Shown in pieces: positions 1 through 5,777 of a stretch of DNA of 8,965 bases (position 1 is its first letter; every line of letters begins with the position of its first letter). The stretch lies in assembly GCA_011372835.1 (NCBI GenBank), contig DSAJ01000046.1, positions 1 through 8,965 on the forward strand, read 5' to 3'. The notes beneath the pieces are model-generated. The model was given only the letters and a program-made list of their open reading frames with translations, had not been told where the DNA came from and made no database searches. This DNA comes from Methanomicrobia archaeon. GTDB taxonomy: Archaea; Methanobacteriota_B; Thermococci; Methanofastidiosales; NM3. A program made the translations under genes and the position numbers.

Positions 1-2
1 AC

Positions 3-59
3 GTCGACAGGGAATGGGCGCTTCTCAAGAAGAAGATAGAATGTTTCGGAGATGAATAG
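3..59 (+). CDS. C-terminal tail of an upstream gene (partial, unidentified)
   Basis: The reading frame starting at base 3 is open from the left edge and ends at TAG 57-59, giving VDREWALLKKKIECFGDE, a charged, protein-like C-terminus. Frame 2 is also open to a TGA at 53-55 but reads less like a natural protein end. The stop lies just ahead of the porG start at 62, and the porG Shine-Dalgarno sits inside this tail, so the gene could be co-transcribed with the por operon. Too little is visible to name a family, and the choice between the two frames is a judgement. Confidence 0.35.
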   Translation, partial: VDREWALLKKKIECFGDE

Positions 60-61
60 TC

Positions 62-625
62 ATGGGACTAATGGAAATAAGATGGCATGGACGAGGTGGC
101 CAAGGTGTGGTTACCGCCTCCGAGCTTTTTGCCGAGGCGGCGCTGCTCGAGGGGAACTACATTCAGGCGTTCCCCGAGTTTGGTCCGGAACGCATGGGTG
201 CGCCCATCAAGGCGTTCACCAGGATAAGCGAATCACCGATAACCATTCACAGCCAGGTCTACACGCCACAGATCGTAGTGGTGCTCGACCCGACGCTTTT
301 GGGCCAGGTGCCGGTGACCGAGGGCCTCTCCGATGACGGCATCGTCGTCGTGAACTCCCACAAGAGCGTGGACGAGGTAAAGAGGATCCTCGGATTCAAT
401 GGCACGGTCTATTCGCTTGACGCGACCAAGATCGCCATGGACCATATCGGTAGGCCAGTGGCAAACACCGCATGCGCGGGTGCCCTGGTCAAGATCAGCG
501 AGCTCATCAAGCTCGACAATCTAATTACTGTCACCCAGGAGAAGTTCAGGGAGAAGCTGTCCGAGAAGGCGGTCATCGCCAACGTCGAGACCATCAAGGC
601 AGCATACGAGGAGGTTAGCAAATGA
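62..625 (+). CDS. porG: Pyruvate:ferredoxin oxidoreductase, gamma subunit
   Basis: This is the gamma subunit of the four-subunit pyruvate:ferredoxin oxidoreductase (pyruvate synthase), a cytoplasmic enzyme that interconverts pyruvate + CoA with acetyl-CoA + CO2 using ferredoxin. The 187-residue protein is full length for the family. It opens with the gamma-domain signature GRGGQG at residues 10-15 and has QAFPEFGPERMGAP at 35-48, both hallmarks of the 2-oxoacid oxidoreductase gamma domain, which contributes to the CoA and subunit interface. The ATG at 62 is preferred because GGAG at 48-51 lies 10 bases upstream; the in-frame Met4 (base 71) would be too far from it. The stop overlaps the porD start as ATGA. 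Pyruvate rather than another 2-oxoacid is inferred from the gamma-delta-alpha-beta gene order. Confidence 0.93.
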   Translation: MGLMEIRWHGRGGQGVVTASELFAEAALLEGNYIQAFPEFGPERMGAPIKAFTRISESPITIHSQVYTPQIVVVLDPTLLGQVPVTEGLSDDGIVVVNSHKSVDEVKRILGFNGTVYSLDATKIAMDHIGRPVANTACAGALVKISELIKLDNLITVTQEKFREKLSEKAVIANVETIKAAYEEVSK

Positions 626-912
626 CGTTGAAAGGATGGAACGAGGTCCCCATGGCAGGGCTCGTCCTTGATGCAGGCAATGCGGCTGAATACCATACCG
701 GCGACTGGCGTACGGAACGCCCCGTATGGGACGAGGAGAAGTGCAAGCACTGCATGCAATGCTGGATAACCTGCCCCGACACGGCCATACAGGTCAAGGA
801 CAAGAAGATGATAGGCATCGACTTCGACTACTGCAAGGGATGCGGCATCTGCGCCGACGAATGTCCCTTCGATGCCATTGACATGATAGAAGAAGACCTG
901 GAGGCGGAGTAG
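622..912 (+). CDS. porD: Pyruvate:ferredoxin oxidoreductase, delta (ferredoxin-like) subunit
   Basis: This 96-residue subunit carries two [4Fe-4S] clusters that pass electrons from the thiamine site towards free ferredoxin. Two classical cluster motifs are visible: cysteines 41, 44, 47 and 51 (CKHCMQCWITCP) and cysteines 71, 74, 77 and 81 (CKGCGICADECP), each with the trailing CP typical of bacterial-type 2[4Fe-4S] ferredoxins. The 40-residue N-terminal extension, including WRTERPVWDEEKC, is the usual lead-in of POR and related delta subunits. The start codon overlaps the porG stop by 4 bases and is preceded by a strong Shine-Dalgarno, GAGGAGGT at 608-615, 6 bases away, which implies translational coupling. 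The stop is immediately followed by porA. Confidence 0.94.
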   Translation: MTLKGWNEVPMAGLVLDAGNAAEYHTGDWRTERPVWDEEKCKHCMQCWITCPDTAIQVKDKKMIGIDFDYCKGCGICADECPFDAIDMIEEDLEAE

Positions 913-2091
913 ATGGGTAAGACCCTCGCACTCGCAGGCAACTTCGCGGCAGCGTATGCCTCGAAGCAGATCAATCCCCAGGTCGTCGCGGCCTACCCCA
1001 TCACGCCTCAAACGACGATGATGGAGAAGTTCAGCGAATACGTCGCCAACGGCGAGGTCGACACGGAGCTCGTCTGCGTCGAGTCCGAGCACTCGGCAAT
1101 GAGCGCATGCGTCGGCGCCGCCGCGGCGGGCGGCCGCGTCATCACGTCGACGGCCGCAAACGGGCTCGCGCTCATGTTCGAGGTCGTCTACATCGCATCG
1201 AGCCTTCGCCTTCCCATCACCATGTGCGTGATGAACAGGGCGCTCTCAGGCCCCATCAACATACACGGCGACCACTCGGACGCCATGGGTGTGCGCGACT
1301 CGGGATGGATACAGATCTTCAATGAGAATCCGCAGGAGGTCTACGACACGATGTTCCAGGCATGCAAGATAGGCGAGCACAAGGACGTGCGCCTGCCTGT
1401 GATGGTCAACCTCGACGGCTTCATCACCTCGCACAAGATCGAGCGCGTCGACACGCTCGACGACAAGCAGGTCACCGATTACATCGGTCCGTTCGAGACG
1501 ATGTACTCGCTCATCGACACCGACAATCCGGTCACCTACGGTCCGCTCGACCTCTTCGACTACTACTTCGAGCATAAGCGCCAGCAGGTGGAGGCCATGA
1601 AGCATGCGCTGCCGGTGGCCAAGTCGGTCATGCGCGACTACTCGAAACAGTTCGACCGCGACTACGACATCATGGAGGACTACTACCTTGACGATGCCGA
1701 CTACGCCATTGTCACGATGTCGAGCACCGCCGGCACGACCAAGTTCGTCGTCGACAAGCTGCGTGCAGAGGGCAAGAAGGTCGGTCTCCTCAAGCTGCGT
1801 CTCTTCAGGCCGTTCCCGGCAGAGGAAGTGCGTGAGAAGCTCGCGGGCCTCAAGCAGATAGCAGTGCTCGACAGGTCCGACTCGTTTGGCGCGTTCGGTG
1901 GTCCGCTCTTCACCGAGGTGCGAAACGCCCTCTACGAGCTCGACGAGCGCCCCGGTGTCGTCGACTACGTCTTCGGCCTCGGAGGCCGCGACATCAACGC
2001 GGAACAGATCACATCGGTCTATGAAAGGCTCATGAGCGCAACGGAGCGCCTCGCAGGCGATGTGAACTACCTTGGAGTGAGGGGTGAGTGA
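913..2091 (+). CDS. porA: Pyruvate:ferredoxin oxidoreductase, alpha subunit
   Basis: This is the alpha subunit, which supplies the pyrimidine-binding half of the thiamine diphosphate site and the substrate pocket. The 392-residue length is normal for separate archaeal alpha subunits. YPITPQT at residues 28-34 contains Thr31, equivalent to the substrate-contacting threonine of the Desulfovibrio africanus enzyme. ESEHSAM at 57-63 contains Glu59, matching the catalytic glutamate that activates the cofactor. Arg109 in the NRALSGP stretch and the following GDHSD (119-123) match the arginine region of the active site. A C-terminal transketolase-like domain follows, with LLKLRLFRPFP near residues 294-304. 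The ATG directly abuts the porD stop, and GGAGG at 900-904 is 8 bases upstream. One oddity is STAANG at 79-84, where many relatives have a glutamine before the glycine. Confidence 0.95.
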   Translation: MGKTLALAGNFAAAYASKQINPQVVAAYPITPQTTMMEKFSEYVANGEVDTELVCVESEHSAMSACVGAAAAGGRVITSTAANGLALMFEVVYIASSLRLPITMCVMNRALSGPINIHGDHSDAMGVRDSGWIQIFNENPQEVYDTMFQACKIGEHKDVRLPVMVNLDGFITSHKIERVDTLDDKQVTDYIGPFETMYSLIDTDNPVTYGPLDLFDYYFEHKRQQVEAMKHALPVAKSVMRDYSKQFDRDYDIMEDYYLDDADYAIVTMSSTAGTTKFVVDKLRAEGKKVGLLKLRLFRPFPAEEVREKLAGLKQIAVLDRSDSFGAFGGPLFTEVRNALYELDERPGVVDYVFGLGGRDINAEQITSVYERLMSATERLAGDVNYLGVRGE

Positions 2092-2092
2092 A

Positions 2093-3040
2093 ATGACAAG
2101 TCTCAAGCAATTATCGGAACGTGAGGAGCGCCTCACGGGCGGTCACAGGCTCTGTGCGGGCTGTGGCGCCTCGATCATCGTGCGCCAGATCCTCCTGGCA
2201 ACGGACTATCCGGTCGCCGTATCGTGCGCCACGGGTTGTCTCGAGGTGTCCACGACGCTCTATCCCTACACCGCATGGAAGACGCCGTTCATCCACAACG
2301 CGTTCGAGAACTCGGCCGTTACCATCAGCGGGGCGGAGGCGATGTTTCGGGCGCAAAAGCGCATCGGCAACATCCCCGAGGACGCCAAGGTGAAGTTCAT
2401 CGCCTTTGGCGGCGACGGCGGTACCTACGACATCGGCATCCAGTCGCTTTCCGGCGCCATGGAGCGCGGCCACGACATGCTTTATGTCTGCTACAACAAC
2501 GAGGCATACATGAACACCGGCATACAGCGTTCGTCGGCGACCCCACGCGGCGCCGCCACGACGACGTCGCCTGCCGGCACCGTGATACCTGGCAAGAAGG
2601 AGTACCCCAAGGACCTCACCGAGGTCATGGCGGGCCACCACCTCCCGTATGTCGCCCAGGCGTCGCCCGGCTACTACAACGACCTCATCAAGAAGGTTGA
2701 GAAGGCGATGGAGATCGAGGGACCCAAGTTCCTCAACACGATATCGCCGTGCCCGCGCGGTTGGCGCCATCCGGCCAACGCCGCCATCAAGGTGGGAAAA
2801 CTGGCTGTCGACTGCTGCTTCTGGCCGCTCTACGAGGTCATTGACGACGACTACGAGCTCACGGGGCAGTCAAAGAAGATCGCGGACGGCAAGCGCGACA
2901 AGATCCCCGTCGCAGACTACCTCAAGACACAGGGACGCTTCAAGCACCTGTTCGCTCCGAAGAACGAGGAGTTGCTTGAAAACATCCAGAAAGAGGTCGA
3001 CAAGCGCTGGGAGCGCCTCATCAAGCTTTCGCAACTATAA
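2093..3040 (+). CDS. porB: Pyruvate:ferredoxin oxidoreductase, beta subunit
   Basis: This is the beta subunit, which binds the diphosphate and Mg2+ of thiamine diphosphate and the proximal [4Fe-4S] cluster. Numbering from ATG 2093 (315 residues), Cys21, Cys24 and Cys49 show the same 3 and 25 residue spacing as three cluster ligands of the D. africanus enzyme, and Cys220 in SPCPRGW is the fourth. The cofactor motif GDGGTYDIG is at 107-115, with the matching asparagine segment YNNEAYMNTG at 134-143. The frame also offers GTG at 2084, which would overlap porA by 8 bases and give 318 residues. ATG 2093 is preferred because GGGGTGAG at 2081-2088 is well placed for it and the gap to the porA stop is one base. 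The last codons form one arm of a hairpin followed by a T-rich tract. Confidence 0.94.
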   Translation: MTSLKQLSEREERLTGGHRLCAGCGASIIVRQILLATDYPVAVSCATGCLEVSTTLYPYTAWKTPFIHNAFENSAVTISGAEAMFRAQKRIGNIPEDAKVKFIAFGGDGGTYDIGIQSLSGAMERGHDMLYVCYNNEAYMNTGIQRSSATPRGAATTTSPAGTVIPGKKEYPKDLTEVMAGHHLPYVAQASPGYYNDLIKKVEKAMEIEGPKFLNTISPCPRGWRHPANAAIKVGKLAVDCCFWPLYEVIDDDYELTGQSKKIADGKRDKIPVADYLKTQGRFKHLFAPKNEELLENIQKEVDKRWERLIKLSQL

Positions 3041-3077
3041 CGAAAGCTTTTTCTTTTCTTCTTTTTCTACTTCTCTT
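3023..3077 (+). terminator. Hairpin plus pyrimidine tract ending the por operon
   Basis: A perfect 9-bp inverted repeat, AAGCTTTCG at 3023-3031 and CGAAAGCTT at 3041-3049, flanks a 9-base loop that contains the porB stop codon TAA (3038-3040). The right arm runs into a tract from 3047 to 3077 that is all C and T except for one A at 3069, with T5, T4 and T5 runs. Archaeal termination mainly needs T-rich non-template DNA, so the tract alone is a good terminator candidate; the hairpin is an added feature that may also protect the 3' end. Confidence 0.7.
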
Positions 3078-3572
3078 GTGAAAGAACGTCTCATCCCCTA
3101 CACCGGGCAGCGCTATGAATGCGTCATGTGCGGCGAGTGCTGTCACAACAGGGCCGTACCGCTCACGAAGATCGACATCGACCGCCTCGAGCATCACCTG
3201 GGCGAGGAGGTCGATTTCAGCGAATATCTTGTGAACAAGGGATACTTCGTGCTCTCGCGGCGCATCTGGGACAACGGGTGCGTGCTGCTTCGTGACAACA
3301 AGTGCAGCGTGCACGCCATCAAGCCGCTGGTCTGCAGGCTCTTTCCCTTCGCAGTCTATCCTGCCCCCGAGGACCCCGACGACACTGAAAACGCCTACAC
3401 GCTCGCCGATGGCACGGTGGTCTACCTCTACGTCGACATCGCGTGTCCCGGGGTGCACATCGATGAGATCGTCTCTCCACCCTCGTGGCTGCTCTCGCTC
3501 GTGCAGCGCATCCGCCTGGAGATGGCACTGACACGGTTTTACTATGAAGATACGCAGGATAACGCCGATTGA
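3078..3572 (+). CDS. YkgJ-type CxxCxxCC metal-binding protein
   Basis: This 164-residue protein belongs to the YkgJ / UPF0153 group of putative zinc- or iron-chelating proteins; the biochemical role of most members is unknown. The defining CxxCxxCC motif is at residues 15-22 (CVMCGECC). It is followed by the second half of the family pattern, Cys68, Cys76 and Cys86 in the order GCVLL, KCSVH, KPLVCRLFPF, and a further Cys123 in ACPG, so eight cysteines could bind one or two metal centres. The open frame continues far upstream, but that part only shadows porB. GTG 3078 is chosen because it lies just ahead of the conserved region. The start has no purine-rich ribosome site, only pyrimidines, which suggests a leaderless or very short leader. 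It overlaps the next gene by 29 bases. Confidence 0.8.
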   Translation: MKERLIPYTGQRYECVMCGECCHNRAVPLTKIDIDRLEHHLGEEVDFSEYLVNKGYFVLSRRIWDNGCVLLRDNKCSVHAIKPLVCRLFPFAVYPAPEDPDDTENAYTLADGTVVYLYVDIACPGVHIDEIVSPPSWLLSLVQRIRLEMALTRFYYEDTQDNAD

Positions 3573-4020
3573 GCTCGAACTCGTCAAAAGCGAGGTCGCC
3601 CATTTCGGCGCACACTCGCCGCCGCTCGAGGAGGACATGCTTGTCGTGCGCTCAGGTGCGTACCGCGAGATCTTCTTGCTAACAGGACCGCTTGCCGCGT
3701 TTGTCGAGGGGTGCGACGAGCCTCCGCTCTACATGGGCATCAAGCTCGGGGAGGTGGTTGGAGAGCGTCTTCGCGTGTCACTTGAATTTGCGACGATGCT
3801 TGCCACATCGGCGACGCGCCATGTCGTCGCTCTCGATGAGATACGCTCCACGCTCTTCTTGTACGGACGCGACATCTTCAAGTCGCACCTCCCCGTGCTC
3901 CCGCTGGGGCGCACGCTTGTCACGACATCAGAAGGGGCGCTTCTCGGAATCGGCATCTACGATGGCCGAAAGCTAGCTAACGTCGTCGACAAGGGCGCCT
4001 ACCTGCGCCGCTACCAGTAG
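3544..4020 (+). CDS. Nip7-like ribosome biogenesis protein with PUA domain
   Basis: The 158-residue protein resembles Nip7 (COG1374), a small RNA-binding factor that in eukaryotes is needed for 60S subunit assembly and 27S pre-rRNA processing; archaeal versions are presumed to act on rRNA. The best evidence is the C-terminal half: FLYGRDIFKSHL at 105-116 matches the FLYGNHVLKS region of eukaryotic Nip7, followed by a PUA-like segment, ALLGIGIYDG at 132-141 and the terminal basic LRRYQ. Upstream, MGIKLGEVVGERLRVSLEF (64-82) parallels the Nip7 strand that links the N-terminal domain to PUA. The N-terminal domain is more divergent. The ATG at 3544 lies inside the previous gene with no strong ribosome site (GGAGATGG at 3518-3525 is 18 bases away), so translation may depend on reinitiation. 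A different PUA-family protein cannot be excluded. Confidence 0.72.
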   Translation: MKIRRITPIELELVKSEVAHFGAHSPPLEEDMLVVRSGAYREIFLLTGPLAAFVEGCDEPPLYMGIKLGEVVGERLRVSLEFATMLATSATRHVVALDEIRSTLFLYGRDIFKSHLPVLPLGRTLVTTSEGALLGIGIYDGRKLANVVDKGAYLRRYQ

Positions 4021-4032
4021 CGGTAGCTTTTT
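4010..4032 (+). terminator. Small hairpin and T5 run after the Nip7-like gene
   Basis: GCTACC at 4010-4015 and GGTAGC at 4022-4027 form a 6-bp stem with a 6-base loop that contains the stop codon TAG (4018-4020). T5 at 4028-4032 follows directly. An alternative 7-bp pairing, CCGCTAC with GTAGCGG (4008-4014 and 4017-4023), has a loop too short to form fully. The same T run is the left half of the TATA box for the next gene. Termination is plausible but weaker than at the por operon. Confidence 0.45.
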
Positions 4033-4036
4033 AAAC
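4028..4036 (+). promoter_or_regulatory. Archaeal TATA box for the FKBP gene
   Basis: TTTTTAAAC matches the archaeal TATA consensus. Its centre (about 4032) is roughly 30 bases before the ATG at 4063, so initiation about 25 bases downstream would give a leader of only a few bases. Confidence 0.6.
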
Positions 4037-4062
4037 TGCCTTTCTTATTCGTTGCTGGTGTA

Positions 4063-4740
4063 ATGATGAACAAAGGCGACTTTGTGGTTATCGATTATCT
4101 AGCGAAGGTGAAGGCGACAGGCGAGTACTTCGACACGACCGACGAGGAGAAGGCCAAGGAGCTTGGACTCCTCCAAGAGGACAAGACGTTCAAACCCGTC
4201 ACGGTCGTCGTGGGGGCAAATCATGTCATTGAGGGTCTTGACGAGGCGCTCGAGGAGATGGACGTCGGCGAGGAGCGCACGGTCGAGGTGCCTCCGGAAA
4301 AGGCATTTGGTCGACGGGACCCCAATCTCGTCACTACCATCCCCATGAGGGAGTTCTCGAAGCAGGGCATCATGCCCCGGCGTGGCATGAGCCTCGAGGT
4401 CGGGGGGAAGTGGGCCATCGTCAAGAGTGTGTCTTCGGGGCGCGTGACGCTCGACTACAACCATTCGCTTGCCAGCCGGGACCTTGTCTACGACGTCAAG
4501 GTGCTCTCGAAGGTCGAGGACACCACAGAGAAGCTCAAGTCGCTCATCGAGCTCCACCTCGGCACGTTCGACGAGTCGAACAACTCCATTTCAATCGACG
4601 AGGGGGGAAAGGCCACGGTCACCATGCCGTCGCTCAAGAAGGGCCTTGCCGATATCGTCAAGAGCATACTGGAAAAGGAAGTGGGAACGCATGTCCCCGA
4701 GATAAAAGAGATCGAGGTCACGACTGGTTCGGAAGAGTGA
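4063..4740 (+). CDS. FKBP-type peptidyl-prolyl cis-trans isomerase (long archaeal type)
   Basis: This 225-residue cytoplasmic foldase speeds proline isomerisation and, in this family, also acts as a chaperone. The split FKBP domain is visible: residues 4-90 hold FDTT (23-26), VIEGLDEAL (55-63), VGEER (68-72) and VPPEKAFGRRDP (76-87). An insert-in-flap chaperone domain spans about 91-130, and the FKBP fold returns with LDYNHSLAS (130-138) and a closing beta-strand. This layout is that of SlyD-like archaeal FKBPs. The extra C-terminal domain, about 148-225, marks the 26-29 kDa archaeal form; it contains no known catalytic motif. Two adjacent ATGs (4063 and 4066) are possible starts; GGTG at 4057-4060 would better suit the second. 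The 3' end overlaps the convergent sppA gene by 23 bases. Confidence 0.9.
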   Translation: MMNKGDFVVIDYLAKVKATGEYFDTTDEEKAKELGLLQEDKTFKPVTVVVGANHVIEGLDEALEEMDVGEERTVEVPPEKAFGRRDPNLVTTIPMREFSKQGIMPRRGMSLEVGGKWAIVKSVSSGRVTLDYNHSLASRDLVYDVKVLSKVEDTTEKLKSLIELHLGTFDESNNSISIDEGGKATVTMPSLKKGLADIVKSILEKEVGTHVPEIKEIEVTTGSEE

Positions 4741-5680
4741 GCGTCTCCTCCCACTGATACCTCAGCGGCGAGAAGTACGCGCTCGTCTTTACCGAGCCCT
4801 CGTCCCACAGCTCGAACGGGACGACCTCCGCCTTTTCTATTCCAGCCAGTTCCTCGGCGCGCGCTATCGCCGCCGAAAGATCGCCTATCTGATCGACGAG
4901 CCCAACGGGGCGCGCATTCTTCGCAAGCCATATGCTCCCGTCGGAGAGCGAGAGCGCGTCCTCGTTTGTCATTTCGCGTTCATAGGCGACGACGTGGACG
5001 AATCGATTGTACGCATCATAGACCATATTCTTGAACCATTGGTATTCCTCATCGGTAAGGCCGCGCCAGTCGGCGCCCATGTCCTTGTGGTCGCCCGTCT
5101 TGATGACCGTGATCTCGAGGCCGAAATCCCTGTAATACTTCGTGGCGTTGGTGTGCGCGTAGATCACGCCGATGTTGCCCACAAGGCAGTCATCGCCGAC
5201 GACGATCTCGTCGCCTCCGCAGGCGAGGTAGTACCCCCCGGATGCAAGCATGTCCCCCGAGTAGACGACCACAGGCTTTCTCGTGCGAAGCTTGACGACC
5301 TCGTCATACATCTGTGTCGTAGCGCCAACACTGCCGCCGGGCGAGTCGACCCATAAGACGACGGCGCCGTAGGCGTCGTCCTCGGCGATATGGACTAACA
5401 TCTCGCGAAATGTCCCGACGTCCTCGCTCCCGAGCACGCCATAGACGCGCACGAGCGCGATGCTTCCATCGGGATTGGCCCCATCGGCGCGAAGCTCCTC
5501 GAGCTGCGCCTCAAGCGTCGCGATGCGTTCCTTGTCGATGTCCGAGGTCTCGAGCACGCGCACCTCGTCTGAGACGGTGCACGGCTCGCAGCCGTTTGTC
5601 GTTTCCCCTCCGCCGATGCATCCCGCCATGGCGACTAACGCGATAATGATCACTGCAACGATACTTCTTGATATGTTCAT
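4718..5680 (-). CDS. sppA: Signal peptide peptidase SppA-type serine protease, membrane anchored
   Basis: This 320-residue protein is an S49-family protease that cleaves leftover signal peptides or other peptides at the membrane. The N-terminus has a hydrophobic segment (residues 7-19) followed by a lipobox-like AGC with Cys21, then GGGETT, suggesting a lipid-anchored exported protein. A short helical, probably coiled segment lies at about 47-64. The catalytic core follows: WVDSPGGSV (110-118), Ser147 in LASGGYYLA as nucleophile, and Lys199 in KTGDHKDMG as general base. The 52-residue Ser-Lys spacing equals that of the Thermococcus kodakarensis enzyme (Ser162/Lys214). A CxxC at 31-34 near the anchor is unusual. 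The start ATG has GGTGA (5690-5694) 9 bases upstream. The gene diverges from the MFS gene and converges on the FKBP gene. Confidence 0.9.
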   Translation of the reverse strand: MNISRSIVAVIIIALVAMAGCIGGGETTNGCEPCTVSDEVRVLETSDIDKERIATLEAQLEELRADGANPDGSIALVRVYGVLGSEDVGTFREMLVHIAEDDAYGAVVLWVDSPGGSVGATTQMYDEVVKLRTRKPVVVYSGDMLASGGYYLACGGDEIVVGDDCLVGNIGVIYAHTNATKYYRDFGLEITVIKTGDHKDMGADWRGLTDEEYQWFKNMVYDAYNRFVHVVAYEREMTNEDALSLSDGSIWLAKNARPVGLVDQIGDLSAAIARAEELAGIEKAEVVPFELWDEGSVKTSAYFSPLRYQWEETLTLPNQS

Positions 5681-5700
5681 GGATTCACTTCACCACGTGA

Positions 5701-5709
5701 ATTTATTAA
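5701..5709 (-). promoter_or_regulatory. TATA-like box upstream of sppA
   Basis: On the minus strand this reads TTAATAAAT and is preceded by the purine-rich CACAAGG. Its centre is about 25 bases from the sppA ATG, which would give an almost leaderless transcript. Since sppA also has a GGTGA ribosome site, which needs a leader, the minus-strand reading of the TTTAAA core at 5738-5746 (start near 5715) is an alternative. Confidence 0.4.
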
Positions 5710-5737
5710 CCTTGTGAGAAGAGGGGGTATGAGAAGG

Positions 5738-5746
5738 TTTTTAAAT
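5738..5746 (+). promoter_or_regulatory. Archaeal TATA box for the MFS transporter gene
   Basis: TTTTTAAAT is preceded by purine-rich GAGAAGG (5731-5737), which fits a BRE element. Initiation about 25 bases downstream, near 5768, would leave about 10 bases before the TTG start at 5778. The core TTTAAA is self-complementary and could in principle be read in both directions. Confidence 0.6.
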
Positions 5747-5777
5747 CGACTGGCATGCATGTGACACGGCGAATCTA

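Noticed and set aside
52..336. 94-codon plus-strand frame starting inside the porG Shine-Dalgarno
   Set aside because: It overlaps porG in another frame, and its translation has no conserved features while porG has clear gamma-subunit motifs.
1246..2136. 296-codon minus-strand frame opposite porA, and similar long antisense frames at 409-1092 and 2111-2770
   Set aside because: They lie opposite well-conserved por genes, have low-complexity Arg/Val/Leu/Asp-rich translations and no recognisable motif; GC-rich codon bias produces such shadows.
2649..3077. Upstream extension of the CxxCxxCC protein frame into porB
   Set aside because: The extension is an Arg/Ser-rich out-of-frame reading of porB. 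Family homology begins right after GTG 3078, so a longer protein is not supported.
5755..5777. ATG codons at 5755 and 5759 as possible MFS starts
   Set aside because: Both are out of frame with the transporter; the one at 5759 meets TGA at once and the one at 5755 ends after a short run.
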